64,000 bases of DNA, taken from Comamonas sp. BIGb0124 (lineage in GTDB: Bacteria; Pseudomonadota; Gammaproteobacteria; Burkholderiales; Burkholderiaceae_C). The position numbers were made by a program, and so were the translations under genes. Positions 34,823 through 44,917 of this stretch are shown here, one piece after another. Numbering within the stretch: the first letter of the stretch is position 1; each line of letters begins with the position of its first letter. The notes below the pieces were generated by a model. The model worked only from the letters and a program-made list of their open reading frames with translations, was not told where the DNA came from and did not search any database. Where the stretch lies: positions 930,001-994,000 of the forward strand of contig NZ_RJVF01000009.1 of assembly GCF_003752175.1 (NCBI RefSeq). Reading direction: 5' to 3'.

Positions 34823-35591
34823 ACTCGCGGTCCAGACGGCGATTGGGGTAGTTTTCCTTGAAGACGCGGGCCGCATCGTCGCGCAACTGCGTCATACCCA
34901 GTGCATCGTACGACTTCACCAGGATGTAGACCGCTTCTTCGACGGCCGGCACTTCGCGGTACTCGGCGATGGCCGTCTGGGCCCGGTTGATGGCGGCCAC
35001 ATAGGCGCCGCGGGAATAGTAGTAACGTGCCACGTGCACTTCGTACTGCGCCAGCGAATTGACGATATAGGTCATGCGCTGGGTCGCATCCGTGGCGTAC
35101 TTCGACTCGGGAAAGCGGGTCGTGAGTTCGCGGAAGGACTCGTAGGACTCCTTGGCCGCCTGCTGGTCCCGCTCGGACAGATCCTGGCGCGAGATGAACG
35201 ACAGCATGCCCAGGTCGTCGTTGAAGTTGACCAGGCCCTTCAGGTAAAAAGCGTAGTCCAGGGCGGGGCTTGCGGGGTGCAGCCGGATGAAGCGGTCGAG
35301 CGTGGACAGGGCCTGCGCCTTGTCGCCGTTCTTGTACTGCACAAAGGCCTTTTCCAGCTGCGCCTGCTGGGCCAGCGGCGTGCCTGCGGCGCGGCCCTCG
35401 AGCCGGTCGTAGTAGGTGATGGCCTTTTCGTAATTGCCGGCCGCGAATTCGTCTTTCGCTTCCGAATAGATGCGATTCGGACTCCAGCCCACCGTCGGGT
35501 CTTCGTTCTGTGTGGCGCAGCCTGCAAAGAGCAGGGCAGCCAATACTGCGAGACTGCCGGCTCGCAGCATTGATAATTTAGTGCTGGACAT
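34782..35591 (-). CDS. bamD: Outer membrane assembly lipoprotein BamD
   Basis: This essential lipoprotein of the BAM complex helps BamA insert beta-barrel proteins into the outer membrane. It has 269 residues. The signal peptide ends in lipobox LLFAGC (Cys25). Five tetratricopeptide-like repeats follow: IYSEAKDEFAAGNYEKAITYYDRLEGR, AQLEKAFVQYKNGDKAQALSTLDRFIRLHP, DYAFYLKGLVNF, then VHVARYYYSRGAYVAAINRAQTAI and YILVKSYDALGMTQLRDDAARVF, all typical of BamD. The ATG at 35591 is chosen over the adjacent TTG (35594). It is divergent from rluD, an arrangement conserved widely in proteobacteria, with 73 bases between. Its 3' end overlaps the helicase gene by 41 bases. Confidence 0.96.
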   Translation of the reverse strand: MSSTKLSMLRAGSLAVLAALLFAGCATQNEDPTVGWSPNRIYSEAKDEFAAGNYEKAITYYDRLEGRAAGTPLAQQAQLEKAFVQYKNGDKAQALSTLDRFIRLHPASPALDYAFYLKGLVNFNDDLGMLSFISRQDLSERDQQAAKESYESFRELTTRFPESKYATDATQRMTYIVNSLAQYEVHVARYYYSRGAYVAAINRAQTAIAEYREVPAVEEAVYILVKSYDALGMTQLRDDAARVFKENYPNRRLDREFIRDQDNPWWKLW

Positions 35592-35664
35592 CAAAATCCT
35601 ATCTTTCGTTCAACAGGGCGGGGCACCACTGAAGTGCCCCGCCAAAATTATATAGATCGCTCCA

Positions 35665-36708
35665 TTGACAAATTTCAGCCCAGAAGATTCCCGAGAGTTG
35701 CCGGACGAGCTCGCCGACGTGGCCGACAGTGCCGATTCGGTCGAGTGGCGCGAGCTGATCGTGCCCGTGGAAGCCCACGGCATGCGCCTTGACCGGGTAT
35801 TGGCCGACGAATTGCCGGAATTCTCGCGCAGCTACCTCCAGCAGCTCATCGGCGCAGGGCTGGTGAAAAGATCGGTAAAGCCGGTGGGCGGCATCATGCC
35901 CACCGAGCCTGGCGCGGCGCTCAAGACCTCGCTCAAGGTCAAGGCGGGCGAGCGCTGGCAGGTCGAACTGCGGCCCACCCAGCAAAGCCAGGCCTTCCGG
36001 CCTGAAGACATGGCGCTCGACGTGGTCTTCCGCGACGAGCACCTGATGGTCATCCACAAACCGGCCGGCCTGGTGGTGCACCCTGCGCCGGGCAACTGGT
36101 CGGGAACCCTGCTGAACGGCTTGCTGGCTGCCGACGCGCAGGCGGCCATGCTGCCCCGCGCCGGCATCGTGCACCGGCTCGACAAGGACACCAGCGGCCT
36201 GATGGTCGTGGCGCGCAGCCGTACGGCCATGGACCGCCTGGTCGAGATGATCGCGCGACGCGACGTCAACCGGCAGTATGCGGCGCTGGCCCATCGGGGC
36301 TGGCGGGGCCCGGCGCGCCGGGAGGTGGAGGCGCCGATCGGACGCGATCCCGCCAATCGCCTGCGCATGGCCGTGGTCGATCTGGCCCATCATGCGGGCA
36401 AGACGGCCTCGACCACGCTGGACGTGCTGGAAACGGTCGAGCAGCACTGCTGGGTGCGCTGCACGCTGCACACGGGGCGAACTCACCAGATCCGGGTGCA
36501 TATGGCCAGTCTGGGCCACCCCCTGGTCGGCGATGCGCTGTATGGCGGCATGCCGGCCGGCGGACTGTCGCGACAAGGCTTGCACGCCTGGCGTCTTGCG
36601 TTCGAGCATCCGATGACCGGCGAAGCGCTCTGTTTTTATGCCGAATTGCCACAGGACATGGCACAGGCTGGACGTTTTCTCGGCCTCAGTTACAATGGCG
36701 TCATCTAG
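35665..36708 (+). CDS. rluD: 23S rRNA pseudouridine synthase RluD
   Basis: This enzyme makes pseudouridines in helix 69 of 23S rRNA (positions 1911, 1915 and 1917 in E. coli). It has 347 residues from a TTG at 35665. After about 30 acidic residues comes an S4 RNA-binding domain (GMRLDRVLADELPEFSRSYLQQLI, 39-62). The catalytic domain has VVFRDEHLMVIHKPAGLVVHP, the catalytic Asp173 in IVHRLDKDTSGLMVVAR, and CTLHTGRTHQIRVHMASLGHPLVGD. Divergence from bamD supports RluD over RluC. No ATG lies upstream in frame, so TTG is the likely start; the next ATG (residue 40) would cut into S4. The usual downstream gene pgeF (yfiH) is missing; scpB follows instead. Confidence 0.94.
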   Translation: MTNFSPEDSRELPDELADVADSADSVEWRELIVPVEAHGMRLDRVLADELPEFSRSYLQQLIGAGLVKRSVKPVGGIMPTEPGAALKTSLKVKAGERWQVELRPTQQSQAFRPEDMALDVVFRDEHLMVIHKPAGLVVHPAPGNWSGTLLNGLLAADAQAAMLPRAGIVHRLDKDTSGLMVVARSRTAMDRLVEMIARRDVNRQYAALAHRGWRGPARREVEAPIGRDPANRLRMAVVDLAHHAGKTASTTLDVLETVEQHCWVRCTLHTGRTHQIRVHMASLGHPLVGDALYGGMPAGGLSRQGLHAWRLAFEHPMTGEALCFYAELPQDMAQAGRFLGLSYNGVI

Positions 36709-36877
36709 GCTGACAGCCGCTGGCCGTTGATACCGCGCCAGCCCCGGCATCCGCAAGGCGGACCGGCAGCCGACTGCCAAGGCAGTCCAGAGGGCTCTCT
36801 CGCCCCGTTCCGGTTTTGAATACCTGCTGATCGCCCGGCGCGTTGCCTGGCATCCCTTCCTGAAAACTGATGGCACC

Positions 36878-37747
36878 ATGAACACGGTGGATGCAGTCCG
36901 CGTCCTCGAGACCGCTTTGATTTGCGCGCAGCAACCGCTGACCGTGCGCGAGATGCGCGTGCTGTTCGACGACGAACTGGGCGCCGACACCATCCGGGAC
37001 CTGCTCGAGTCCTTGCGGGTGTCATGGACACCGCGCGGTGTCGAACTGGTTCAGGTGGCTTCGGGCTGGCGTTTCCAGAGCCGGCCTGAAATGCGCGAGT
37101 TTCTGGATCGCATGCGGCCCGAGAAGCCGCCGCGCTACAGTCGCGCTACACTGGAGACGCTGGCTATCATCGCCTACCGTCAGCCCTGCACGCGGGGCGA
37201 CATGGAGGATATCCGTGGGGTGGCGGTGAACTCGCAGATCATCAAGCAGCTCGAGGATCGTGGCTGGATCGAGGTGATCGGCTATCGGGAAGCGGCGGGA
37301 CGGCCGGCCTTGTTCGCCACCACCCGCCAGTTCCTGGACGACCTGGGGCTGGCGACTCTCGAGGAATTGCCGACGCTCGATGGACAGGCCGCCGCGGCGG
37401 CATTCGAGCAGTTGCAAGGCTCGCTCGCCATGGATGCGGTCGAGCCCGGCGCCACCGGCGATACCGGTGAGGCCGGAAACGAACCCGGTGCGGTGGCAGC
37501 CGATGCCGAGCCGCAGTCCAGCGTGGCCCAGGGGGCCGAAGAAGATGCGGCAACGGTCGATTCGGCCGCGGTGGCAGAGGCTTTCGAATTGGAATCACAG
37601 CCATTCGAACAGCCGCAGCAGGCCGTGGATGCTGCAGGCGAACGTGCCGATGAACAGACGCTCGCCGATTCGGCGGCCGGCGCTCGCGCCGAAGACGATC
37701 AGGCCGCAGGAGGTCCCCAGGGACCGCGTGCAGCCGACTCAGAATAA
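36878..37747 (+). CDS. scpB: Segregation and condensation protein B
   Basis: ScpB dimers bind the kleisin ScpA and so join the SMC complex that compacts and segregates chromosomes. The protein has 289 residues. Two winged-helix domains are visible: [25 protein letters not shown], then [67 protein letters not shown], with the family GRPALFATT motif. From about residue 175 the tail is acidic, Ala/Glu-rich and probably disordered, longer than in Firmicutes. The start [11 protein letters not shown] at 36878 is preceded by 169 bp after rluD. rluB begins 59 bp downstream, so the two are likely co-transcribed, as in related genomes. scpA is not in the window. Confidence 0.94.
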   Translation: MNTVDAVRVLETALICAQQPLTVREMRVLFDDELGADTIRDLLESLRVSWTPRGVELVQVASGWRFQSRPEMREFLDRMRPEKPPRYSRATLETLAIIAYRQPCTRGDMEDIRGVAVNSQIIKQLEDRGWIEVIGYREAAGRPALFATTRQFLDDLGLATLEELPTLDGQAAAAAFEQLQGSLAMDAVEPGATGDTGEAGNEPGAVAADAEPQSSVAQGAEEDAATVDSAAVAEAFELESQPFEQPQQAVDAAGERADEQTLADSAAGARAEDDQAAGGPQGPRAADSE

Positions 37748-37806
37748 CAATTTGACGCCCACCTGGTGCATGCCGGTGGCTGAAGTCCAACTACTGACCT
37801 TCGTAC

Positions 37807-39930
37807 ATGAACGATAAGACCAACACCCCCTCGTTGCCCGGTTCCGAGCCGCAGGCGCCCGCGACCGATGCCGTCGAGGCTCAGCCCGTGAAGGCTCGCA
37901 AGCCGCGCGCCCGCAAGGTGGTCGCGGACGTCCAGCAGGATGCGCCGGTTGCCGAGCAGGCCCTTGCGGCCGAGGGGGGCGAGGCTGCCGGAACGGCTGA
38001 AGTCGCCGCTGCCGGCGACGCGGCCGACGCTGCGCCCGTCAAGCGTGCACGCCGTCCGCGCAAGCCCAAGGCCGATGTGGATGCCGAATCGGGTGCCACG
38101 TCGCAGGCAGGGGTCGATCCGGTCGAATCGAGCCCTCGCGACGCCGTTGCCGCCGAGCCGGTCGCACCGGTGGCTGCCGCCGGGTTGGATGCCGATGCAG
38201 CCCCGCAGGGCGATGCGCACGAACAAGCTCCGCGAAGCGACGACGCATCCGCTGCAGAGCCGGTCCGCAATGGGCCTGCCGGCGGTGCTGGCGTGGGCCT
38301 GCTTGGGGCCAACAAGCGCCGCCGCCAGCGTGCCGCAGCCGAACGTGCCGTGGTCGAGCAGCAGCCGGAATCCGCTGGTTCCGACGTCGAGGAAGACGAA
38401 GCCGACGGTGCACGTGCACCCACGGTCTTCAACGAAGCGCCTGCGCCGCTGCTGTTCTCGGATGTGATTTCCGGCCAGTTCGATGCCGACGAAGAGGACG
38501 AGAACCTTCCTTCCCTCAAGCGTGTGCTTCAGCCCCAACCCGAAACGCCGAAGCTGCACAAGGTGCTGGCCCAGGCCGGTCTGGGTTCGCGCCTCGAGAT
38601 GGAAAAGCTCATCGCCGATGGCAAGATCTTCGTCAACAACGAACCGGCCCATGTGGGCCAGCGCATCCAGTTCGGCGACCAGATCAAGGTCGACGGCAAG
38701 CCGATCCGCTACCGCATCGCACCGCCGCCGCCGCGCGTGCTGGCTTATCACAAGCCGGTCGGCGAAGTGGTCACGCACGACGATCCGCAAAATCGTCCGA
38801 CGGTGTTTCGCCGCTTGCCCAAGCTCTACCAGGGCAAATGGCAATCGGTGGGGCGTCTGGATCTGAACACCGAAGGCCTGCTGTTGTTCACCAGTTCCGG
38901 TGAGTTGGCCAACCGCCTGATGCACCCGCGTTTTGGCCTGCAGCGCGAGTACGCCGTGCGGGTCCTTGGTGCACTGAACAACGAAGAAAAGCAGCAACTG
39001 CTCGATGGCGTGCGTCTGGATGACGGCATGGCGCAGTTCCAGAGCATCGAAGACGGCGGCGGCGACGGCGCCAACTGCTGGTATCGCGTCACGATCGCCG
39101 AAGGCCGCAACCGCGAGGTTCGCCGGCTGCTCGAGTCCGTGGGGCATGCTGTCAGCCGCCTCATCCGTATCCGCTATGGCGCCGTGATGTTGCCGCGTGG
39201 CCTCAAGCGTGGCGCCTGGCTCGAGCTCGACGAGCGCGAGATCCGCCAACTGACCGAGGCATCCGGCGGACCCCTGGCGACCGACAGCATCCAGCAGCCC
39301 CGCCCGGGTCGCGGCAACCGCCAGCCGCAAGGCAATGGCCGGGGCGGCCGCAACAACAAGCAAGGCGGCCAGCAGGGCGGTCAGGCCCGGAATCCGCAAG
39401 GCGGCCAGCAGCAGGGCGCCCGCTTCGAGGGCGAGGGCCGTGGCGGCAACAACAACGGCGGCAACGGCGGCAACAACAAGAACCGCAACGGCCAGCAGGC
39501 GCGTTTCAACAACGGCAATGCAGGCCCGGGCCCGAAACAACGTGGCAATGCCGACCGCTACCCCACTCAGAATCCGAACCAGGATCGCGAACGGGATCGG
39601 GATCGTGACGACTACGAGGATCCGCGTGGCGATCGCCAGCCGACGGCCGATGCCTACAAGCAGAGCCACAGTCTGGCCCTCATGCAGGGGCGTGGACGCC
39701 GCCGCGGCGGTTTCAACGACAGCGGCCTGCCGGGCGGCGGTGCGGGCGGTCAACCCGATCCGATGCGCACCTCGCTGGGCTACATCGGTGCCGAAGGTTT
39801 CTCCGGCCGTCCCAATCGGGGCCGTTTCGGCGGTAACGGCGGGGGCAACGGTGGGGGCAATGGCGGCGGATACGGCGGCAACGGCGGTGGACGCCGCAGC
39901 GGCGGAGGCCGGGGCGGCCGTTCGCGCTGA
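37807..39930 (+). CDS. rluB: 23S rRNA pseudouridine synthase RluB with long disordered tails
   Basis: This enzyme makes pseudouridine 2605 in 23S rRNA. It has 707 residues, more than twice E. coli RluB (291). The enzyme core is an S4 domain (KLHKVLAQAGLGSRLEMEKLIADGKIFVN, about 252-280) followed by the RsuA/RluB fold with catalytic Asp352 in VGRLDLNTEGLLLF and RNREVRRLLESVGHAVSRLIRIRYG. Before it lies about 240 residues of Ala/Glu/Lys-rich sequence with basic KARKPRARK and KRARRPRKPK patches. After it lie about 210 residues rich in Gly, Asn, Gln and Arg, ending in GGRRSGGGRGGRS. Both tails look disordered and RNA-binding. Long tails are common in Burkholderiales RluB. Confidence 0.94.
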   Translation: MNDKTNTPSLPGSEPQAPATDAVEAQPVKARKPRARKVVADVQQDAPVAEQALAAEGGEAAGTAEVAAAGDAADAAPVKRARRPRKPKADVDAESGATSQAGVDPVESSPRDAVAAEPVAPVAAAGLDADAAPQGDAHEQAPRSDDASAAEPVRNGPAGGAGVGLLGANKRRRQRAAAERAVVEQQPESAGSDVEEDEADGARAPTVFNEAPAPLLFSDVISGQFDADEEDENLPSLKRVLQPQPETPKLHKVLAQAGLGSRLEMEKLIADGKIFVNNEPAHVGQRIQFGDQIKVDGKPIRYRIAPPPPRVLAYHKPVGEVVTHDDPQNRPTVFRRLPKLYQGKWQSVGRLDLNTEGLLLFTSSGELANRLMHPRFGLQREYAVRVLGALNNEEKQQLLDGVRLDDGMAQFQSIEDGGGDGANCWYRVTIAEGRNREVRRLLESVGHAVSRLIRIRYGAVMLPRGLKRGAWLELDEREIRQLTEASGGPLATDSIQQPRPGRGNRQPQGNGRGGRNNKQGGQQGGQARNPQGGQQQGARFEGEGRGGNNNGGNGGNNKNRNGQQARFNNGNAGPGPKQRGNADRYPTQNPNQDRERDRDRDDYEDPRGDRQPTADAYKQSHSLALMQGRGRRRGGFNDSGLPGGGAGGQPDPMRTSLGYIGAEGFSGRPNRGRFGGNGGGNGGGNGGGYGGNGGGRRSGGGRGGRSR

Positions 39931-39940
39931 GTCTCCGGGT

Positions 39941-39946
39941 TAAAAT
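39941..39946 (+). promoter_or_regulatory. Possible -10 element for ndk
   Basis: TAAAAT at 39941-39946 is an A/T island 85 bp upstream of the ndk start, directly after the rluB stop. It matches TATAAT at 5 of 6 positions, but no convincing -35 lies 16-18 bp upstream. Confidence 0.3.
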
Positions 39947-40030
39947 ACCGACCCTTTGCGCAAGGCGTTGCCGGTGGCAGCGCCTGTTCAGATTTTTCCC
40001 CTTCAGAAAACTCCTCGACAGGAATTCATC

Positions 40031-40456
40031 ATGGCTATCGAACGTACCCTTTCCATCATCAAGCCCGACGCCGTTGCCAAGAACGCCATCGGCCAGATCG
40101 TCGCTCGCTTCGAAGCCGCCGGCCTGAAGATCGCTGCTGCCCGCCTGACCCAACTGTCGCGCGCCGAAGCCGAGCAGTTCTACGGCGTGCACAAAGAGCG
40201 TCCCTTCTTCAAGGACCTGGTCGAATTCATGATCTCCGGCCCCGTGTTCGTGCAAGTGCTCGAAGGCGAAGGCGCGATCCTCAAGAACCGTGACCTGATG
40301 GGCGCTACCGATCCCAAGAAGGCCGACGCCGGCACCATCCGCGCCGACTTCGCCGACAGCATCGACGCCAACGCCGTGCACGGTTCCGACGCCGCCGAAA
40401 CCGCTGCCGTCGAAATCGCTTTCTTCTTTCCCGCACTGAACGTCTACAGCCGCTAA
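40031..40456 (+). CDS. ndk: Nucleoside diphosphate kinase
   Basis: This enzyme transfers the gamma phosphate of ATP to other nucleoside diphosphates, balancing NTP and dNTP pools. It has 141 residues, the family length. It opens with [20 protein letters not shown] and carries the phospho-histidine His117 in [10 protein letters not shown]. Other marks are [21 protein letters not shown] and RADFADSI. The ATG at 40031 is 8 bases after an AGGAA sequence (40020-40024 region). It is the first gene of the conserved block ndk-rlmN-pilW-rodZ-ispG-hisS, and rlmN starts 41 bases after its stop. Certain. Confidence 0.98.
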   Translation: MAIERTLSIIKPDAVAKNAIGQIVARFEAAGLKIAAARLTQLSRAEAEQFYGVHKERPFFKDLVEFMISGPVFVQVLEGEGAILKNRDLMGATDPKKADAGTIRADFADSIDANAVHGSDAAETAAVEIAFFFPALNVYSR

Positions 40457-40497
40457 GCTGAGACGGCGCGGACACTTTCCCGACACGGATACCCACC

Positions 40498-41652
40498 ATG
40501 ACCACGGCCAATTTGCTCGACTTCGATCTCGACGGTCTGGCCGCGTTCTGCGAGCAGCTCGGGGAAAAGCGTTTTCGCGCCACCCAGCTGTTTCGCTGGA
40601 TCCATCAGCGGGGAGCTTCGGATTTCGACCAGATGAGTGATCTGGCGAAATCCCTGCGCCAGAAACTCAAGGGCTGCGCCGAAGTGCGTGCCCTGACCGT
40701 GCTGACCGAACATGTCTCCGCCGACGGCACCATCAAGTGGCTGTTCGACGTGGGCGACGGCAACGCGGTCGAAACCGTATTCATTCCCGAGGACGATCGC
40801 GGCACCTTGTGCGTGTCGTCCCAGGCGGGCTGTGCCGTGGGCTGCCGTTTCTGCTCCACGGGCCATCAGGGTTTTGCGCGCAACCTCAAGACGAGCGAAA
40901 TCCTGGCGCAGCTCTGGTATGCCGAACATCTGTTGCGCCGCAAGTTCGGCCGCGACGAGCGCGTCATCTCCAACGTGGTGATGATGGGCATGGGCGAGCC
41001 CCTGCAGAACTACAACGCCCTGGTGCCGGCCCTGCGCGCCATGCTCGACGACCACGGCTACGGCCTTTCACGCCGCCGCGTCACGGTCTCGACATCGGGG
41101 GTCGTACCCATGATGGACCGCCTGGCCCTGGATTGCCCCGTCGCCATGGCGGTGTCGCTGCATGCGCCCACCGACGAACTGCGCAGCCATCTGGTGCCGC
41201 TCAATCGCAAGTATCCGATTGCCGAACTGCTCGATGCCTGCCTGCGTTACCTCGAACATGCACCGCGGGACTTCATCACCTTCGAGTACTGCATGCTCGA
41301 CGGCGTCAACGACCAGCCCGAACATGCCCGTCAGCTCATCGAATGGGTGCAGCGGCATCGTGGCACGGGTGTGCCGTGCAAGTTCAACCTGATTCCTTTC
41401 AATCCCTTCCCGGCCTCGGGCTTGCTGCGTTCGTCCAATGCGGCCGTTCAGGCCTTTGCCGCCTTGCTCAGTGCCGCCGGCATCGTGACCACCGTGCGCA
41501 AGACGCGCGGCGACGACATCGATGCCGCCTGCGGCCAGCTGGCGGGCGACGTGCGCGACCGCACGAATGCGGCAACCCGCATGGCGCAGAAGCGGGTCAT
41601 CGAACTCAAACCCGTGTCGAGCCGCGCCGCGGCCCTGTCCACCGGCGCGTGA
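40498..41652 (+). CDS. rlmN: Dual-specificity RNA methyltransferase RlmN
   Basis: This radical SAM enzyme methylates C2 of A2503 in 23S rRNA and A37 in some tRNAs, supporting translational accuracy. It has 384 residues. The iron-sulfur CX3CX2C motif is [16 protein letters not shown] (Cys112, Cys116, Cys119). Other motifs are [13 protein letters not shown], the SAM-binding [37 protein letters not shown] and the C-terminal [17 protein letters not shown] with the methyl-carrying Cys. The N-terminus ([19 protein letters not shown]) is the RlmN helical domain. It lies between ndk and pilW, the order found throughout Burkholderiales. RlmN rather than Cfr is supported by context and sequence. Confidence 0.97.
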   Translation: MTTANLLDFDLDGLAAFCEQLGEKRFRATQLFRWIHQRGASDFDQMSDLAKSLRQKLKGCAEVRALTVLTEHVSADGTIKWLFDVGDGNAVETVFIPEDDRGTLCVSSQAGCAVGCRFCSTGHQGFARNLKTSEILAQLWYAEHLLRRKFGRDERVISNVVMMGMGEPLQNYNALVPALRAMLDDHGYGLSRRRVTVSTSGVVPMMDRLALDCPVAMAVSLHAPTDELRSHLVPLNRKYPIAELLDACLRYLEHAPRDFITFEYCMLDGVNDQPEHARQLIEWVQRHRGTGVPCKFNLIPFNPFPASGLLRSSNAAVQAFAALLSAAGIVTTVRKTRGDDIDAACGQLAGDVRDRTNAATRMAQKRVIELKPVSSRAAALSTGA

Positions 41653-41665
41653 GGATCTGCCCGTC

Positions 41666-42511
41666 ATGAGCGTCGCCATGACCCGTGCGCAGGCCAGAGC
41701 CCTGCAGGCGTTCGTGTGCATGCTGATGCTGGCTGTCCTGCTGTCGGCCTGTGCCTCAGGCCGGTCGGACAGTCGCGAGCCGTCACGGTCTTCGCGATCG
41801 CCCGTGACCGAAAGCCCCGAGCCGATGCCCGTGACGGTCGCCTCTGCGACTGCGCGCGCTCAGGCGCGACTGGCACTGGCGGCGGCGTATTTCGAGCACA
41901 ACCGCCTGGATATCGCCCTCGAGGAGATCGACCAGGCGCTGGTGCATGACGCCCGATTGGCCGATGCCTACAGCATGCGCGGGCTCGTGCATTCGCGCAT
42001 GAAGTCCTATGCGCAGGCCGAACTCGATTTTCGCCAGGCGCTGACGGTCGATGCCCGTCATGCCGATGCCATGCACAACCTGGGCTGGATGATGTGCCAG
42101 ATGGGCTCTCGCGAGCAGGGCCAGGCCTGGTTCTCCCGGGCGCTGGACGAACCCGGCTACCGCCGGGCCGGACGGACCTTCATGGCGCGTGGTGTCTGCC
42201 ACGCCCAGGATGGCGATCGCGACGCCGCAGCCGCTGCCTTGACGCGTGCGGTGATTTTGATGCCGGACGACCCGGTTGCCGCTTACCATCTGGCGGATGT
42301 ATTGCATCGGCAAGGCAAGAGTGCCGATGCGCGTGTTTATTTGCGCCGTATCAATGACAGCGACCAGGCCGATGCCCGCAGCCTGCTCTTGGGCATCGAG
42401 CTCGAGCAGGTTCTGGGTTCGCCGATGGCCGCCGAAAGACTGGCTGTGCGTCTGCGCAGCCGGTATCCCGAGGCGGCCGACCGGCTGGCTGAACAGAACG
42501 GCAGATTTTGA
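41666..42511 (+). CDS. pilW: Type IV pilus biogenesis/stability lipoprotein PilW (PilF), TPR type
   Basis: This outer-membrane pilotin-like lipoprotein helps assemble PilQ secretins and stabilises pili. It has 281 residues from the ATG at 41666. The signal peptide ends in lipobox VLLSAC (AFVCMLMLAVLLSACASG). After a Ser/Pro-rich linker come tetratricopeptide repeats: LALAAAYFEHNRLDIALEEIDQAL, AYSMRGLVHSRMKSYAQAELDFRQAL, AMHNLGWMMCQMGSREQGQAWFSRAL, GVCHAQDGDRDAAAAALTRAV and AYHLADVLHRQGKSADARVYL. The open frame upstream of 41666 overlaps rlmN and is not coding. Position between rlmN and rodZ agrees with pilW/pilF elsewhere. Other pilus genes are not in the window, so a pilus itself is not shown. 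Confidence 0.9.
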   Translation: MSVAMTRAQARALQAFVCMLMLAVLLSACASGRSDSREPSRSSRSPVTESPEPMPVTVASATARAQARLALAAAYFEHNRLDIALEEIDQALVHDARLADAYSMRGLVHSRMKSYAQAELDFRQALTVDARHADAMHNLGWMMCQMGSREQGQAWFSRALDEPGYRRAGRTFMARGVCHAQDGDRDAAAAALTRAVILMPDDPVAAYHLADVLHRQGKSADARVYLRRINDSDQADARSLLLGIELEQVLGSPMAAERLAVRLRSRYPEAADRLAEQNGRF

Positions 42512-42521
42512 AGAGTGAAGT

Positions 42522-43538
42522 ATGACCTCCAGTGAGCGCGCCAACTCCCCTCAGACGTCCCATGTCGACAGCGCAGCTGCGCCCGCCTCCGGGCAGGCCG
42601 TCAGCGCCGGCCAGATGCTCCGCGAGGCCCGCGAGCGGGCCGGCCTCCATCTGGCCTCGTTGGCCGCCGTGCTGAAGGTGCCCGTTCAGCGACTCGAAGC
42701 GCTCGAGGCCGACCGCTACGACCAGTTGCCCGGCATGGCTTTTGTGCGGGGCCTGGCCTCGAGCATGTCGCGTACGCTCAAGCTCGACGTGAACGAAGTC
42801 CTGGCCCGGCTGCCGAAATCCGAAGCCGCCACGCTCAAGCAGGACCACACGGTGGCCGCTGTATCGCGTTCGCGTTCCCTGCCTTCGCATGCCGGTGGTT
42901 ACGGTGGACGTTCCCGCCTGACACGCATCCTCGGGGTGCTGGTCGTGGTCCTGCTGCTCGGCGCTGCAGCGATTGTTTTTGTGCCCCAGGTGCGCGGCCT
43001 GGCGGCGACCGACGATTCCACCCAGCCGGTTCCGGCCGAAGGCGGCGGTGCCGGTGCGGGGACGCTCGAAGGCGCACCCAGCGGCGACGGTTCGGCGGCG
43101 GCTCCGGCGGCCGGCGATGCCACCGCTTCGGGCGGATCGCTGGCGCTCACCACCCTGATGCCCGGTCCTGTCTCGGCCCCGTCGACCGCGCCGGCTGCTC
43201 CCGTGCCGAATGCGCCGGCCGCTTCGGCGGCGGGCACGGCTTCCACGACCCCCGCGGCCCCGACCGTTCCGGCAGGGCAGGGCGTTCTGGGAACGCCCAC
43301 TACCGGAACCATCGTGTTTGCAGCCGTTGGCGAGTCCTGGGTCGAGGTGCTCGACGGCAATCGGCTGCCCTTGCTGCGCCGCACGCTGCAGGTGGGCGAA
43401 AAGGTCGGTGTCAGTGGCGCCGAGCCGTTGTCCGTCACCGTGGGCCATGCGACGAACGTCAAGGTCGAGGTTCGTGGACAGCCTTTCAACATCAACACGT
43501 ATCAGCGTGGCAACGTTGCGCGCTTTCAGGTGAAATGA
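42522..43538 (+). CDS. rodZ: RodZ-family cytoskeletal helix-turn-helix membrane protein
   Basis: RodZ links MreB filaments to the membrane and maintains cell shape. This protein has 338 residues. A Cro/CI-type helix-turn-helix lies near the N-terminus ([60 protein letters not shown], about 30-90). Then come a basic Ser-rich stretch, one membrane helix ([19 protein letters not shown], about 130-148), a long Ala/Pro/Gly/Thr-rich periplasmic linker, and a C-terminal DUF4115 beta domain ([28 protein letters not shown]). Its last four bases overlap the ispG start (ATGA, 43535-43538), so translation is coupled. The gap from pilW is 10 bases. Confident from domain order and neighbours. Confidence 0.93.
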   Translation: MTSSERANSPQTSHVDSAAAPASGQAVSAGQMLREARERAGLHLASLAAVLKVPVQRLEALEADRYDQLPGMAFVRGLASSMSRTLKLDVNEVLARLPKSEAATLKQDHTVAAVSRSRSLPSHAGGYGGRSRLTRILGVLVVVLLLGAAAIVFVPQVRGLAATDDSTQPVPAEGGGAGAGTLEGAPSGDGSAAAPAAGDATASGGSLALTTLMPGPVSAPSTAPAAPVPNAPAASAAGTASTTPAAPTVPAGQGVLGTPTTGTIVFAAVGESWVEVLDGNRLPLLRRTLQVGEKVGVSGAEPLSVTVGHATNVKVEVRGQPFNINTYQRGNVARFQVK

Positions 43539-44842
43539 CCGTGCCGACGAACGAGGACGCCCCCAAGGTCTGGACCCCCGGCTGCATGCCCATCGAGGTC
43601 GCTGCCCCCTTGTCCCATCGCACCCGCCAGGCGCGGGTGGTGTGGGGCTCGCGGGTGGTGACGGTCGGCGGCAATGCGCTGGTGCGCGTGCAGTCCATGA
43701 CCAATACCGACACGGTGGATGCCATCGGCACGGCCATCCAGGTGAAGGAGCTGGCCCTGGCCGGCTCCGAAATGGTGCGCATCACCGTCAACACCCCCGA
43801 AGCGGCGGCGCAGGTCCCCTACATCCGCGAGCAGCTCGATCGCATGGGCATCGACGTGCCCCTGGTCGGCGATTTCCACTACAACGGCCACCGGTTGCTG
43901 ACGGAATATCCCGATTGCGCGCAGGCGCTGTCCAAGTACCGGATCAACCCGGGCAACGTGGGCAAGGGCGAAAAGAAGGACAAGCAGTTCGCGCAGATGA
44001 TCGAGGCGGCCGCCCGCTGGGACAAGGCCGTGCGGATCGGCGTGAACTGGGGCAGCCTGGATCAGGAGCTGCTGTCCACGATGATGGACGAGAACTCCCG
44101 CCGTGCTCAGCCCTGGTCGCTCAAGCAGGTGATGTACGAGGCGCTCGTGACCTCGGCCATCGACTCGGCCCGCCGTGCCGAAGAGATCGGGCTGGACGGC
44201 AACCAGATCATTCTGTCGTGCAAGATGAGCGGCACCCAGGATCTCATCTCGGTTTATCGCGAAATGGCCAAGCGCTGCGACTATGCGCTGCACCTGGGCC
44301 TGACCGAAGCCGGCATGGGCACCAAAGGCACGGTGGCTTCGGCTGCCGCGCTGGCCATTCTGCTGCAAGAGGGCATCGGCGACACCATCCGGGTCTCGCT
44401 GACGCCCCAGCCGGGCGAGGCGCGCACCCAGGAAGTGCTCATTGCCTCGGAGATCCTGCAGGCCCTGGGTCTGCGGGTGTTCGTGCCCAGCGTGACGGCC
44501 TGTCCGGGCTGCGGACGCACGACCAGCACCACGTTTCAGGAGCTGGCCAAGCAGATCGACGATTTTCTGCGTCAGCAGATGCCGGTCTGGCGCAACCGCT
44601 ATCCGGGCGTCGAGGGCCTGAAGGTGGCGGTCATGGGCTGTATCGTCAATGGGCCTGGCGAGAGCAAGCACGCCGATATCGGCATCAGCCTGCCCGGCTC
44701 GGGCGAATCCCCGGCGGCGCCCGTTTTCATCGATGGCGAAAAACGGCTCACGCTGCGCGGCGATCACATCGCGCAGGAGTTCCAGCAGATCGTCGAGAAC
44801 TACATCGAGCGGCGCTTTGGCACCACCGCAGTGACCTCCTGA
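43535..44842 (+). CDS. ispG: 4-hydroxy-3-methylbut-2-en-1-yl diphosphate synthase (GcpE)
   Basis: This 4Fe-4S enzyme performs the sixth step of the MEP isoprenoid pathway, reducing the cyclic diphosphate MEcPP to HMBPP. It has 435 residues, longer than E. coli IspG (372) as is normal in betaproteobacteria. It starts within the rodZ stop (ATGA). Visible features are [61 protein letters not shown], the [19 protein letters not shown] segment, and the cluster ligands CPGCGRT and [19 protein letters not shown] (three Cys and a Glu). It is followed after 75 bases by hisS. Certain. Confidence 0.97.
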   Translation: MTVPTNEDAPKVWTPGCMPIEVAAPLSHRTRQARVVWGSRVVTVGGNALVRVQSMTNTDTVDAIGTAIQVKELALAGSEMVRITVNTPEAAAQVPYIREQLDRMGIDVPLVGDFHYNGHRLLTEYPDCAQALSKYRINPGNVGKGEKKDKQFAQMIEAAARWDKAVRIGVNWGSLDQELLSTMMDENSRRAQPWSLKQVMYEALVTSAIDSARRAEEIGLDGNQIILSCKMSGTQDLISVYREMAKRCDYALHLGLTEAGMGTKGTVASAAALAILLQEGIGDTIRVSLTPQPGEARTQEVLIASEILQALGLRVFVPSVTACPGCGRTTSTTFQELAKQIDDFLRQQMPVWRNRYPGVEGLKVAVMGCIVNGPGESKHADIGISLPGSGESPAAPVFIDGEKRLTLRGDHIAQEFQQIVENYIERRFGTTAVTS

Positions 44843-44917
44843 TGGACCAGGACTCGGCGGCGTGTGAGCCGCCCGGTGCGCCATCGAGCGGTATCCCAAC
44901 TCAAAACAAAGATAGAC

